A DNA stretch of 64,000 bases from Crateriforma sp964453205 (GCA_964453205.1 CAYVRC010000003.1:1-64000), one strand, 5' to 3'; positions 34,214 to 43,241 are shown, counted from the first letter of the stretch. The notes: generated by a model not told the origin, from the letters alone. Program-made: numbers and translations.

Positions 34214-35077
34214 ATGACCAAAAAAATTCTTCTGCAATTCGACGCCGGCCAGCACCCCAGCTCCTTCGATTCCATCGTTGCGGTCGATGCCGGTGTGGAT
34301 TACCTGTTGCGTTACGGAGACGCTCAGGTCACGACCGTCCCCGGTCTGGTCCACGGTGCGATGTTCACCCGTGGCGGTGACGATTTGGCCTCGACGGCCA
34401 TCTTCGTCGGCGGCGAGAACGTCGAGGACGCGGAGAAACTGGTCAAGGCGATCGAAGCCGTTTTTTTCGGCCCCATCCGTGTCTCCGTGATGATGGACGC
34501 CAACGGTTGCAATACCACCGCTTCGGCCGCCGTCGTCGCGGCCGGCCGACACACCGATTTGTCCCGGTCGAAAGCCGTCGTGCTCGGTGGAACCGGCCCG
34601 GTCGGTCGCCGCGTCGCTCAGCTGTTGGCCGGTGAAGGCGCCGCGGTGACCTTGACCAGTCGATCGATGGACCGCGCCAAGCGAGTCTGTGACGTGATCA
34701 CCGGGAAAGGTTTGCCCGGCACCCTGCAACCTGCGGCCCCCCGTCACGAAAAGCAGATGGCCGAGCTGGTCCGGGGACACGACTGTGTGATCGCCAGCGG
34801 TGCCGCCGGCGTCCAACTGATCGAAGAATCAACGATCGCCTCGTTGGCAACCTTGAAGGTCGCGATCGACTTGAACGCCGTCCCGCCGGCCGGCATCGGT
34901 GGCATCGAGATGACCGACAAGGCGAAATCGCTGCCGCACGGCGTCGGCTACGGCGCCATCGGCGTCGGGGGGCTGAAAATGAAGACTCACAAAGCCGCGA
35001 TCCGGCAGTTGTTCCAAGCGAACGACCAGGTCTTCGATGCCTTGGAGATTTATCAGATCGCCAAGTCGATCGGCTGA
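34214..35077 (+). CDS. mtdC: Methylene-tetrahydromethanopterin dehydrogenase (MtdC-type)
   Basis: 287 aa. The N-terminal half (MTKKILLQFDAGQHPSSFDSIVAVDAGVD to FVGGENVEDAEKLVKAIEAVFFGPIRVSVMMDANGCNTTASAAV) is the H4MPT-binding part. The Rossmann half starts at VVLGGTGPVGRRVAQLLA (about residues 121-138), which binds NAD(P). It oxidises methylene-H4MPT to methenyl-H4MPT. MtdC is the class described for planctomycetes; choosing C over B is by context and organism type. The start is the ATG before TKKILLQ. It follows fae with a 68-base gap and no terminator. Confidence 0.9.
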   Translation: MTKKILLQFDAGQHPSSFDSIVAVDAGVDYLLRYGDAQVTTVPGLVHGAMFTRGGDDLASTAIFVGGENVEDAEKLVKAIEAVFFGPIRVSVMMDANGCNTTASAAVVAAGRHTDLSRSKAVVLGGTGPVGRRVAQLLAGEGAAVTLTSRSMDRAKRVCDVITGKGLPGTLQPAAPRHEKQMAELVRGHDCVIASGAAGVQLIEESTIASLATLKVAIDLNAVPPAGIGGIEMTDKAKSLPHGVGYGAIGVGGLKMKTHKAAIRQLFQANDQVFDALEIYQIAKSIG

Positions 35078-35095
35078 CGGCTTCGTTCTCGACGC

Positions 35096-36064
35096 TTACG
35101 CTTCGACGACGCTGCGATAATATTCGATGCTTTGCCGCAGGCCGGCTTCCATCGTCATGTCGGGTTCGAATTTCAGCCGCGTTCTGGCTTCGGAAATGTC
35201 GGCCAATGAGTCGCGGACGTCGCCGTCACGTGGCGGCTGATGATCCGGCGTGATCGATTGTTTCAGCAGCGACTGCAACCCATCGAGCAACTGCAGCAAG
35301 GTCGTGCGTTCGCCCCGCGCGACGTTGAACACGCCGCCGGCCACGCCGGGCGTCGTGGCGGCCAACAGGTTCGCTTTGGCCACGTCGCCGACGTAGACGA
35401 AGTCACGAGACTGTTGTCCGTCGCCGTAAATGATCGGCGGCTTGCCTTCCAAGATCATCGAAACGAAACGTGGAATCACGGCGCTGTATTCGCTTTGCGG
35501 GTCTTGTCGCGGCCCGAACACGTTGAAGTATCGCAGGATGACGGTCTCCATGCCGAAACCTTGATAGAAAGCTTGACAGTAGGCTTCGGACGCCAGTTTC
35601 GACGCCGCGTAGGGTGACAGCGGTGAAACCGGGTCGGTTTCCCGCTTCGAAACGAACCTCGAATTGCCGTACGCCGCGCTAGTCGATGCCAGCACGAGTC
35701 GGCTGACGCCGGCGGCTCGGCCGGCCTTGAGCAATTCGACGGTGCTGGTTGCGGTCCATTGGTGACACAGTTCGGGCTGCCGCATGCTGCGTGGCACGCT
35801 GGCCATCGCGGCTTCGTGAAAAATCACGTCGACCCCGTCGACGGCGGATTTCACCGCGATTTCGTCGGACGCGTCGCCTTCGACGAATTCGAAACCCGAT
35901 TCACTGCTCAGGTGATCCAGATTGCCGCGAAATCCCGTGCTCAGATTATCCAGCACCCGGACTTTCGCACCCGCGGCCAACAACGCGTCGGTCAGGTGCG
36001 ATCCGATGAAACCGGCACCCCCGGTTACCAAGGCCAGCTTTCCGTGCAGGTCGATTGATTGCAT
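35096..36064 (-). CDS. NAD-dependent nucleotide-sugar epimerase (extended SDR)
   Basis: 322 aa, a full extended SDR. GGAGFIGSHLTDALL is the NAD-binding glycine motif, DNLSTGFRGNL and DVIFHEAAMASVP follow. The active site is the STSAAYG serine with YAASK (Tyr-x-x-x-Lys), and LRYFNVFGPRQDP and DGQQSRDFVYVGDVAKANLLA bind the UDP-sugar. The pattern is that of UDP-glucose or UDP-GlcNAc 4-epimerases (GalE/WbpP group) used for polysaccharide or O-antigen precursors. Exact specificity is not decided. It is convergent with mtdC, and its stop lies 18 bases from that of mtdC. Confidence 0.88.
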   Translation of the reverse strand: MQSIDLHGKLALVTGGAGFIGSHLTDALLAAGAKVRVLDNLSTGFRGNLDHLSSESGFEFVEGDASDEIAVKSAVDGVDVIFHEAAMASVPRSMRQPELCHQWTATSTVELLKAGRAAGVSRLVLASTSAAYGNSRFVSKRETDPVSPLSPYAASKLASEAYCQAFYQGFGMETVILRYFNVFGPRQDPQSEYSAVIPRFVSMILEGKPPIIYGDGQQSRDFVYVGDVAKANLLAATTPGVAGGVFNVARGERTTLLQLLDGLQSLLKQSITPDHQPPRDGDVRDSLADISEARTRLKFEPDMTMEAGLRQSIEYYRSVVEA

Positions 36065-36138
36065 CGTCGATTCATTCGTGGGAGTGTCGTGATGTCCGTG
36101 CGGTCGCCTGTTCTACACGACAAGTCCCAACGCGCGGA

Positions 36139-37590
36139 TCACCCGAACAAATCGGTCACCGGTCGGCCGCTACCGTCGATGGTGACGTAAAACGGTCGGC
36201 CTTCGATGGTGAACCCGGTTCGCGGGCTGATGCCCATCGCTTGCATGATCGTGGCGTGCAGATCGGTCACGGTGACCGGGTTTTCGATCGCCATCAGGGG
36301 CCGCTGCGGCGCCGTCGCGCCGTACAGGAACCCACGTTTCACGCCGCCGCCGAACATCACCACGCTGGTACCGCCGGTGAAGTGACGGTGCAGCCCGTAG
36401 TGCTGCATCGTTTGCACGGTCTCCGATTTGGCCCGAGATTGATCTTTCGCCGTCGATCCCGGCACGCCTTCGACGATGGCGTCGCGACTGAACTCGCTGG
36501 CGATGACGACGAGCGTCCGATCCAGCCGGCCGCCGGCTTCCAGATCCCGGATCAATCGGGCGATCGGTCGGTCGATTTCCCGGTGCATCCGCTGGACCGT
36601 TTCGTGACCTTTTTCGTGCGTGTCCCAGTGAAAGAACGGCACGTACTCGGTCGTCACCTCGACAAAACGCGTGCCCGCCTCGACCAGTCGTTTCGCCAGC
36701 AAACATCCACGCCCGAACCGCCCGGTGTCGTAGGCTTCGATCGTTTCCTTGGTTTCCCGGTGGATGTCAAAGGCCTTGCGGTCGTCGCTGGACAGCAATC
36801 GGTACGCGTTGTCCATCGAGCGCAGCAATGATTCCTGGTGATAGCCGCTGGCATGTTCACGCAGCGGGCTTTCGCGGACCAGTCGGCGGAACAGTCGCTC
36901 ACGGTTTTCGAAACGCTTGCCGGTCATGCCCGCCGGCGGGGCGACGGCTGCCGCGGCCTGTTCGGGATAGGGCAAGTTCATCGGCCCGAATTCGCTGCCG
37001 AAAAAACCGCCGGTCGTGAACGCCTTGAGTTCCTCTTTTTCACCGACGCCTTCCAAACGTTGTCCGATGTTGACGAACGCCGGCATCACCGGATTGACCG
37101 GCCCGAGCACGCGAGCCATCCAGGCGCCCAAGTGCGGCGCGGCGACCGTTTGCGGCGGAACGTAACCGGTGTGCCAATGGTACTGGTGTCGAGAATGCAG
37201 GATGTGTCCGAGATCAGGCTGGACCGCCGATCGGATCAGCGTCGCGCGATCCATCACGCCGGCGATGTTTTCCAAGCCCTCGCAGACCTTGATGTCGTCG
37301 ACGGCCGTGTCGATCGCCGGAAAGGTGCTCAGCATCTTTTCCACCGGCATCCCGACTTCGAACGCCGCGTAGGCCTTCGGGTCAAAGGTCTCCGGTGCCG
37401 CCATCCCGCCGGCCAGCCAGATCAGGATGCACGCGTCGGCAGTCGGTTCGGGTTGCCGGCCCGCCAGCGGCCCGCCTCCCGCGGACACCTCGTCGCCGAT
37501 CACGCGTGGAGCCCCCATCGTCCACGTCGCGGCACTCGCCGCAGCCAATTGTTTCAGGAAGTCCCGTCGTGCCTGTTGTTCGTTTCTCAT
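36139..37590 (-). CDS. Tat-exported DUF1501 protein
   Basis: 483 aa. The leader RRDFLKQLAAASAATW has a twin-arginine-like motif, as in nearly all DUF1501 members. Family blocks are ACILIWLAGGMAAPETFDPK, HSRHQYHWHTGY, HLGAWMARVLG, FDTHE-like FFHWDTHEKGHETVQ and IASEFSRDAIVEG. This is an alkaline-phosphatase/sulfatase-superfamily-like fold, unproven enzymatically. It forms a pair with the DUF1549/1553 gene 50 bases upstream on the same strand, the standard planctomycete pairing in which one partner carries haem and the other is a secreted hydrolase-like protein. Confidence 0.88.
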   Translation of the reverse strand: MRNEQQARRDFLKQLAAASAATWTMGAPRVIGDEVSAGGGPLAGRQPEPTADACILIWLAGGMAAPETFDPKAYAAFEVGMPVEKMLSTFPAIDTAVDDIKVCEGLENIAGVMDRATLIRSAVQPDLGHILHSRHQYHWHTGYVPPQTVAAPHLGAWMARVLGPVNPVMPAFVNIGQRLEGVGEKEELKAFTTGGFFGSEFGPMNLPYPEQAAAAVAPPAGMTGKRFENRERLFRRLVRESPLREHASGYHQESLLRSMDNAYRLLSSDDRKAFDIHRETKETIEAYDTGRFGRGCLLAKRLVEAGTRFVEVTTEYVPFFHWDTHEKGHETVQRMHREIDRPIARLIRDLEAGGRLDRTLVVIASEFSRDAIVEGVPGSTAKDQSRAKSETVQTMQHYGLHRHFTGGTSVVMFGGGVKRGFLYGATAPQRPLMAIENPVTVTDLHATIMQAMGISPRTGFTIEGRPFYVTIDGSGRPVTDLFG

Positions 37591-37639
37591 CTCATTCTCG
37601 AATCGTGTTCCGCCGGTGTCTGGACGCCGACTCGGTCGG

Positions 37640-39490
37640 TCATCGCACCAACAAAAATTCCGGCTTCATCATCACCGACCAAAGCAGGTCCTCGATCACT
37701 CGCCGATCGGGACGTTCCCCCAAAATCTGATCGACGATCTTTCGTTCCGCGTCGTTCGGCGGTCGACAGAGGCAAGCCAAGAAAAGCTCGTCCGCGAGCG
37801 CGGCGTTGGACGTTCGCTTTTCGATCCATCGCTCGGCGCCCCGGGCGAGCGTCGCGGACAACCATTCGCCGTTGGCAAGGTTCAAGGCCTCCAATGTCGT
37901 CAAATCGTTGGGCCGCGACGTCACGATCTGGTCGCGATTGGGCCGTCCGAGCGCCCGTTGAAACGGATCACTGGCGACGAGCGAAGCTCGGACCATGCGG
38001 TCGTCGCGTTTCACTTTCGCATCGAACTGGGTCGGAGCCGCTCCGGTCAGTTGCCAGATCGCATCGACCAATTGCTCGGCCGTCAATCGCTTCACAACGG
38101 GGCCGGTGAACGAAGGGGCTTCCTCGGCCGGTGGCACCGTGGCGACCGATGAACGATAGGCCTGGGACGTGGCGATCAGGTGCAGCACCGCTTTCAAGTC
38201 ATGGTCTTTTCGGATCAGGTAGGCCGCCAAGAAATCCAACAAGTCTTCATCGAACGGCCGCGTGTCCATCGCATCGAGCGGATGCACGATCCCGCGGCCC
38301 ATCAGTTGGCCCCACAGACGGTTGACGATCGTTCGCGAAAAACGGCCGTTGTCGGCGGCCGTCATCAACGCGGCCAGTCGTTTCAGCCGTGCGGGCTTCT
38401 CGGCATTCGGATCGATATCACCCAGTTCGGGAAACAACCACGCCGGCGTCGCCGGTTCACCGGTCGGCTTGTCACAGCGGTGCAGTTCCAAAGGTTCGTC
38501 CGCATAAATCGCCGCCAGCGCATAAGCGTCGGACAGTTTCCACTGGTCGATGAAGCTGTCGTGGCACGAGGCGCATTTCATGTTGATGCCCAGCATCGAT
38601 TGCGAAATGCTTTGCGAGAATTGAATCGGCAGCGTTTGTCCCGCGCTGACTTCGCCCCGCCATTTGATCCCGTCGGCGAAACCCGCACTCTCGGGCGTCG
38701 GCGGCGCGATCAACTCCCTCGTCATCACGTCGTAAGGTTTGTTGTCGACCAGCGAGTCGTAGAGCCATCTGCTGATCTGCGTCCGCCCCTTGGTGATGAA
38801 GCCCGTGCCCGTGTAATCATTACGGAGCAGATCGTTCCAAAACGTCAGCCAGTGTTCGGCGTAATCGACGTCTCGCGATAGCAGCTTTCGCACCAAGCGA
38901 TCGTGTTTGTCCGGCGAAGTGTCGTTCAGGTATTCGGTGACCTCGTCGGCCGTGGGCAACAACCCGATCAGGTCCAGCGACGTCCGCCGCAACATCACTC
39001 GGTCGTCGGCCGGTTCCAGCGGCGGCGATCCGTTCGATTCGAGATAACGCCCCATCAATTGATCGATCGGATGCGTCTCGGCGGGGCCGGGCAAGGTGAC
39101 TTTTTTCAGCTTCACCGACGGCCGAAAAGTCGACTCGGCAAACGTCCAGCCGCTTTCCCACGGCACCGATTCGTCGATCCACTTCCGCAGGACGTCCAAC
39201 TGTTCCGCGGGAACTCGATCGGATTCCGGCGGCGGCATCTGCATGTCGGGGTCTTTCGACGACACCAGTTCGATCAGGTAAGACGTCTCCGCGTCGCCGA
39301 CATCCACCGCTCCGGATTCCAAAAACAGCTCGCGGGTGTTCAGCGAAAACCCGCCCTTCGCTTCCCCGCCGCCGTGGCACTCGGCGCAGTGTTGTTTCAG
39401 GATCGGCACCACGTCGTGGGAAAAGTCCACCGCCGGCAAGGAAGGCGTCGCGGAAGCACAAAGCCAGCACAATAAATGTCGAATGTTCAT
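37640..39490 (-). CDS. PSCyt1/DUF1549/DUF1553 exported haem protein
   Basis: 616 aa, somewhat shorter than typical (about 700-1000). Signal MNIRHLLCWLCASATPSLPA is followed by a single haem motif CAECHGG (about residues 34-40) in the PSCyt1 domain. DUF1549 is represented by HPIDQLMGRYLESNGSPPLEPADDRVMLRRTSLDLIGLLPTADEV, and the DUF1553 domain by the C-terminal half, with RAIVNRLWGQLMGRGIVHPLDAMD-like and LLDFLAAYLIR segments. The family is abundant in planctomycetes and is presumed to act in redox steps of polymer breakdown. It is transcribed into DUF1501. Upstream it directly abuts a degenerate amidohydrolase gene. Confidence 0.88.
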   Translation of the reverse strand: MNIRHLLCWLCASATPSLPAVDFSHDVVPILKQHCAECHGGGEAKGGFSLNTRELFLESGAVDVGDAETSYLIELVSSKDPDMQMPPPESDRVPAEQLDVLRKWIDESVPWESGWTFAESTFRPSVKLKKVTLPGPAETHPIDQLMGRYLESNGSPPLEPADDRVMLRRTSLDLIGLLPTADEVTEYLNDTSPDKHDRLVRKLLSRDVDYAEHWLTFWNDLLRNDYTGTGFITKGRTQISRWLYDSLVDNKPYDVMTRELIAPPTPESAGFADGIKWRGEVSAGQTLPIQFSQSISQSMLGINMKCASCHDSFIDQWKLSDAYALAAIYADEPLELHRCDKPTGEPATPAWLFPELGDIDPNAEKPARLKRLAALMTAADNGRFSRTIVNRLWGQLMGRGIVHPLDAMDTRPFDEDLLDFLAAYLIRKDHDLKAVLHLIATSQAYRSSVATVPPAEEAPSFTGPVVKRLTAEQLVDAIWQLTGAAPTQFDAKVKRDDRMVRASLVASDPFQRALGRPNRDQIVTSRPNDLTTLEALNLANGEWLSATLARGAERWIEKRTSNAALADELFLACLCRPPNDAERKIVDQILGERPDRRVIEDLLWSVMMKPEFLLVR

Positions 39491-39494
39491 GCTC

Positions 39495-39951
39495 CTATGA
39501 TAGCACGCCGTCCGTGATCCGCTCCGAGCAATCCGGTCCGCCCGATCGCATCCCGGCGGTCACCAATGATCGGCAAGGCGTCGGCCAAACCGGCGGTGCG
39601 GCATCGAGATGTCCGCCGCACAGAAAAACCCTCGGGATCACCGATTCGGAGGTCGACATCCAATCGTAAAACTTAAACGGATGCCACGGGTCTCGAAAAT
39701 TAGGTGATGCCGTTTTCGAGTTCGTAGTCGACCAGGGTTCTTGCCGAATCTCTCGAATCAAAATGGGTATCCACCAAACCCGGCAGAAGCGATTTACCCT
39801 CGGCGTCGAACCGCACCGCCGTGTTCGGGATATCGGCTTGCGATTGCACGCCGGCGTATCGAATCGTGTTGCCCTTGACGATCACGCAACCCTTTTCGAT
39901 CGGCGGGCCGCCGTTGCCATCGATCAACCGGGCGTTGACGATCGCCGTCAT
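39495..39951 (-). pseudogene. Frameshifted, 3'-truncated amidohydrolase remnant
   Basis: The N-terminal part reads TAIVNARLIDGNGGPPIEKG, KSLLPGLVDTHF, the classical amidohydrolase start, from an ATG that overlaps the ABC gene's stop (ATGA at 39948-39951). After YELENGIT a stop appears (39700-39702). Removing one T gives a continuous reading NFRDPWHPFKFYDWMSTSE, then IPRVFLCGGHLD, which also fits the family. A second change follows near 39555, and the frame ends at the DUF1549 start with about two thirds of the usual 450 aa missing. The metal-binding HxH is HFD here. I infer loss of function by frameshift and deletion. Confidence 0.65.
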
Positions 39952-40781
39952 TTGCCCGGCTTGATGGAATACCAAGCGGCATCCTCGTGGCACTCGACTT
40001 CGAAACGAAACAGCTCGGATAGTCGACGCGATTCCAACGCTTGGCGTTTCTGGCCGTCGAACACGATGCGGCCTTGATCCATCAAGACGACCTGCCCGAT
40101 CTCCGGGATGATTTCGTTGATCGCGTGGGTGACCAACAACAACGTGACTTCACCGCCGGTAGCGATGTCGCGAATCACGTCCAAGAAATGATGGGTCGCC
40201 GCCAAGTCCAAACCGCTGGTCGGTTCGTCCAAAACCAAAATCGGTGGACGATGGACCAACGCGCGAGCGATCAAAACCCGTCGACGCTCGCCGGTCGACA
40301 GCGTCACCAGTCGTCGATCTCGCAACGCCGTCATGCCGACCTGTTCGGTCGCCACCGCGACCGCCGCGTCGACCTTGTCGGTCATCCTCGGTCCGACGTG
40401 AGCCAATTCGGTTGCCGTGAATCCGCTGGCGACGGCTTGGCGGACGGTCATGTTGCCGCTCCGCCCGGTCATGAAGTGGTGATCCAACGACTGCGAGACG
40501 ATGCCCATTTGCCTGCGAAGTCGGGCGACTTCCCAATCGCTCCGGCCGAGGATTTTCACGATCCCCTGCGATCCGTCGTCGACAATTGACGGATAAAATT
40601 GGCGGATCAGCAATTTCAACAGCGAGGTTTTTCCCGACCCGTTCGGTCCGATGATCGCCGTGTGACGCCCGGCCGCAATGGATAGACTGACGTGATCCAA
40701 GATCATCGTCTGGTCACGCCAAACCGTTACCTCGGAAAGTTCAAGCAGGGGGACTTTCGGTGATTCGGTCTCGGCGGTCAT
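39948..40781 (-). CDS. ABC transporter ATP-binding protein
   Basis: 277 aa from the ATG before TAETESP; upstream residues in the open frame lack homology. Walker A IGPNGSGKTSLLK, Q-loop IVSQSLDHH, signature LSTGERRRVLIARAL (LSTGE instead of LSGGQ), Walker B ILVLDEPTSGLD and switch histidine LVTHAINEI are all present. The LSTGERRRV form and the fused-like QALESRRLSELFRFEVECH tail resemble the ModF/YlmA-type soluble ABC ATPases of molybdate or stress function. No permease or binding protein is encoded nearby, so its partner is unknown. The gene was followed by an amidohydrolase that is now broken. Confidence 0.85.
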   Translation of the reverse strand: MTAETESPKVPLLELSEVTVWRDQTMILDHVSLSIAAGRHTAIIGPNGSGKTSLLKLLIRQFYPSIVDDGSQGIVKILGRSDWEVARLRRQMGIVSQSLDHHFMTGRSGNMTVRQAVASGFTATELAHVGPRMTDKVDAAVAVATEQVGMTALRDRRLVTLSTGERRRVLIARALVHRPPILVLDEPTSGLDLAATHHFLDVIRDIATGGEVTLLLVTHAINEIIPEIGQVVLMDQGRIVFDGQKRQALESRRLSELFRFEVECHEDAAWYSIKPGK

Positions 40782-40839
40782 TTGCGGCGTTCTTGATGAA
40801 CTTAGTTGTTGGAAACCCTTTGAGCGGAGAGCTTGCCTG

Positions 40840-41790
40840 ATGAATTTCGATTTGCCCAGCAGACGCCGGTTCATGGCCGGAGCCGCCTCGGCGGTCGCCG
40901 CGTCCGTGCTACCCGTATCCGAATCACCCGGTGCCGAAACCGGTGCGTCGGAATCGGTCGCTCCGCGTAACCCGATCGCCGTGTCGACCTATTCCTACTG
41001 GCGTTACCGTGATGACAGCAAGTTGACGATCGAACGATGTGTCGATTTGGCCGGTGAGGCGGGCTTCGATGCGGTCGAAATCCTGCACGTGCAAATGGAG
41101 GACGAATCGCCGGCGACCTTGCAACGGATCAAGCAGCGGGCGTTCCGCCACGGCATGGACCTTTGCGGAATGTCGACCCACCAGTCGTTCGTGTTTCCCG
41201 ACGCGGCCGAGCGACGAAAGAACGTCGACCACACCATTCGTTGCATCGAATTGGCGTACGCGATGGGCATCCCGACGATCCGGGTCAACACCGGACGCTG
41301 GGGCACGTCGGGCAGTTTCGACGAACTGATGGCGAACAAGGGCATCGAGCCTCGTTTGGAAGGCTACACCGAAGACGACGGATTCGCGTGGGTCCGCGAA
41401 GGTTTCGAAAAGTGCCTGCCCGTCGCCGAAAAATGCGGTGTCGTGCTGGGATTAGAGAATCACTGGGGGCTCGGACGCACCGCCGACGGCGTTCTGCGAG
41501 TGATCAACGAAGTCGATTCCCCTTGGCTGCGGGCGACACTGGACACCGGCAACTTTCTGGAGGACCAATACACCCAGTATCGAAAGCTTGCACCGGAGGC
41601 CGTGTTCGTGCAGGCGAAAACTTATTTCGGCGGTGGCACCTGGTACACGCTGGACATCGACTATCAAAAAGTCGCTCGGATCCTCCGCGAAGCGGATTAT
41701 CGCGGCTACATCAGCTTGGAATTCGAAGGCCGAGAAGCCCACGAGACGGCGATCCCGAAAAGCTTGGCGATGTTGCGAGAAGTTTTTTAG
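40840..41790 (+). CDS. Tat-exported sugar isomerase/epimerase-like TIM-barrel protein
   Basis: 316 aa. The twin-arginine leader SRRRFMAGAASAVAASVLPV is followed by an AP-endonuclease-2/xylose-isomerase-type barrel: CVDLAGEAGFDAVEILHVQME, LCGMSTHQSFVF, GIPTIRVNTGRWG, VVLGLENHWGLGRTADGV, LRATLDTGNFLED, VFVQAKTYFGGG and YRGYISLEFEGRE. The acidic and histidine metal-binding residues (E in VLGLENH, D in LDTGN, E in SLEFEG) are conserved, so catalysis is plausible. It is divergent from the ABC gene by 58 bases. The substrate is unknown. Compare with the paralogue at 6991, which has the same length but low similarity. Confidence 0.85.
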   Translation: MNFDLPSRRRFMAGAASAVAASVLPVSESPGAETGASESVAPRNPIAVSTYSYWRYRDDSKLTIERCVDLAGEAGFDAVEILHVQMEDESPATLQRIKQRAFRHGMDLCGMSTHQSFVFPDAAERRKNVDHTIRCIELAYAMGIPTIRVNTGRWGTSGSFDELMANKGIEPRLEGYTEDDGFAWVREGFEKCLPVAEKCGVVLGLENHWGLGRTADGVLRVINEVDSPWLRATLDTGNFLEDQYTQYRKLAPEAVFVQAKTYFGGGTWYTLDIDYQKVARILREADYRGYISLEFEGREAHETAIPKSLAMLREVF

Positions 41791-41808
41791 GGGCGCGAGG
41801 AGATGTCG

Positions 41809-42303
41809 CTAGGCTCTGACTTTCAAATACCGATGCAACTGACAGGCCGGATAGCCGTCGTAGAACCTTCGGACCCAGTGACGGCCTGAATCGTTCGCCA
41901 AGTGTCGCTGCCAGCCCGCCCGGATCATGAAGCGGTCGCTGATCGACGCGTTGGAGACGTGGGTGACGATTAACAGCGCGCCACGGATTTCGGCGATGCT
42001 TTCCAAAACGTGGCGGGCGCCGATGCAGGTTTGCAAACTCGCCGCGTCGCCGGAGATCACAAAATCCAGCGTCAGCACCCCCTTCATGCCCAGCGGTTGG
42101 TGATAATCCAGATAGCAGACGTCGCCGACGGGACGGCGGAACTTGGCTTGCCACCACACGCCGGCGATCGAAACACTGCCGACCGTGCGCCGCCGACGGA
42201 CGGCGACCAGTTTTCCTAATTCCATCACGATCCGCCCGCTACGCCACGCTCGAATCAGCGATTCGTGCTCCGCCGGGTTGTCGACGCTGTGGGGGCCGAA
42301 CAT
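41809..42303 (-). CDS. Conserved-looking hypothetical protein
   Basis: 164 aa, no signal peptide and no membrane helix. I do not recognise a family. Visible features are a mixed alpha/beta composition (VRRRRTVGSVSIAGVWWQAKF, GVLTLDFVISGDA, ESIAEIRGALLIVTHVSNASISDRFMIRAGWQRH) and an aromatic/histidine-rich C-terminus (GRHWVRRFYDGYPACQLHRYLK). The strand pattern ending in a strongly basic RFYDG segment faintly recalls GNAT acetyltransferases, but key motifs are absent. It is convergent with the TIM-barrel gene (18 bases) and divergent from the hydrolase gene (29 bases), so it has its own promoter in a very short gap. Confidence 0.55.
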   Translation of the reverse strand: MFGPHSVDNPAEHESLIRAWRSGRIVMELGKLVAVRRRRTVGSVSIAGVWWQAKFRRPVGDVCYLDYHQPLGMKGVLTLDFVISGDAASLQTCIGARHVLESIAEIRGALLIVTHVSNASISDRFMIRAGWQRHLANDSGRHWVRRFYDGYPACQLHRYLKVRA

Positions 42304-42332
42304 GATGACATTTGAACCTGAAAAAGCGAAGC

Positions 42333-43241
42333 ATGACGGATAACGCTGGCGATGCGAAACGCCCGAAAACGTTGCGACCGCTTTGGTATCGTATCGGCCG
42401 GATCATCGCGATCGGCTACTTAACTGTGTTGGTGACGCTACTCGTGTTGGAATCCAGACTGGTCTATCCGGGCGCTTATCAGGCCGTCGACGCTCGTGAG
42501 GTGGTGGGTGTCGAGACGACGGCGGAGCCGTTCGAGTATCAGTCCGCCGACGGGACGCGTTTGATCGGCCAGTTGGTGCGTCGGGGAGACGCCGTTGAGA
42601 ACGATGGCAAGGAAAATTCCGCCCCGCCGCGTTATCTGGTTTTTTTTCACGGCAACGGGACCAAGGCGATCTGGTCGCGGGGGTTCATCGAGCGATTGTC
42701 GGCGGCCACCGGGGCGACCGTTCTGGCGGCAGAGTACCGCGGATTCGGCGCGGACCGCGTGCGGTTGAGCGAATCCGGCGTGGTGGCCGATAGCGTCGCG
42801 GCGGTCGACAGTTTTTGCGACGCTTTGGGCATCAAGCCGCAAGACGTTTTTGTGTACGGTTCGTCGCTGGGCGGCGGATGTGCCGCGGCGGTTGCCCGGC
42901 AACGGCCCGTCAAGGGCGTGATCTTGGAACGATCCTTCGATCGCTTGGTCGACGTCGCCGCGGGGATGTATCCGTACATGCCGGTTCGTTGGCTGATGCG
43001 AAACCGCTTCGATTCGATCGCGAGGCTGAAAGACTTCCGCGGACCGGTGCTGCAAATTCACGGCGACGTCGATGTCGTCGTTCCGATTCATCACGCCAAG
43101 CGTTTGCAAAAGGCGTTGACGACGAAGGATCAGACTTTCATCGAAAGACAGGGGCTCGGTCACAATGATTCGATCGACGACGTGTTGCTTCGGCAAGTCG
43201 GCGACTGGATGGGTGCACGCGCCGGAGATCCGAACGGCTGA
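42333..43241 (+). CDS. Membrane-anchored alpha/beta hydrolase (Bem46/ABHD13-like)
   Basis: 302 aa. One N-terminal transmembrane helix (IGRIIAIGYLTVLVTLLVLESRLVYPG) anchors the protein with the catalytic domain probably outside. The hydrolase core has LVFFHGNGTKAIWSRGFIERL (oxyanion HGNG), LAAEYRGFG, nucleophile elbow VYGSSLGGGCAAAVA (GxSxGG serine), acid in LQIHGDVDVVVPIHHAK and histidine in GLGHNDSI. This is the Bem46/FSH-like class of serine hydrolases that act on esters or lipids; substrate unknown. The start chosen is the ATG before TDNAGD because the upstream residues overlap the divergent gene's promoter. Confidence 0.85.
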   Translation: MTDNAGDAKRPKTLRPLWYRIGRIIAIGYLTVLVTLLVLESRLVYPGAYQAVDAREVVGVETTAEPFEYQSADGTRLIGQLVRRGDAVENDGKENSAPPRYLVFFHGNGTKAIWSRGFIERLSAATGATVLAAEYRGFGADRVRLSESGVVADSVAAVDSFCDALGIKPQDVFVYGSSLGGGCAAAVARQRPVKGVILERSFDRLVDVAAGMYPYMPVRWLMRNRFDSIARLKDFRGPVLQIHGDVDVVVPIHHAKRLQKALTTKDQTFIERQGLGHNDSIDDVLLRQVGDWMGARAGDPNG

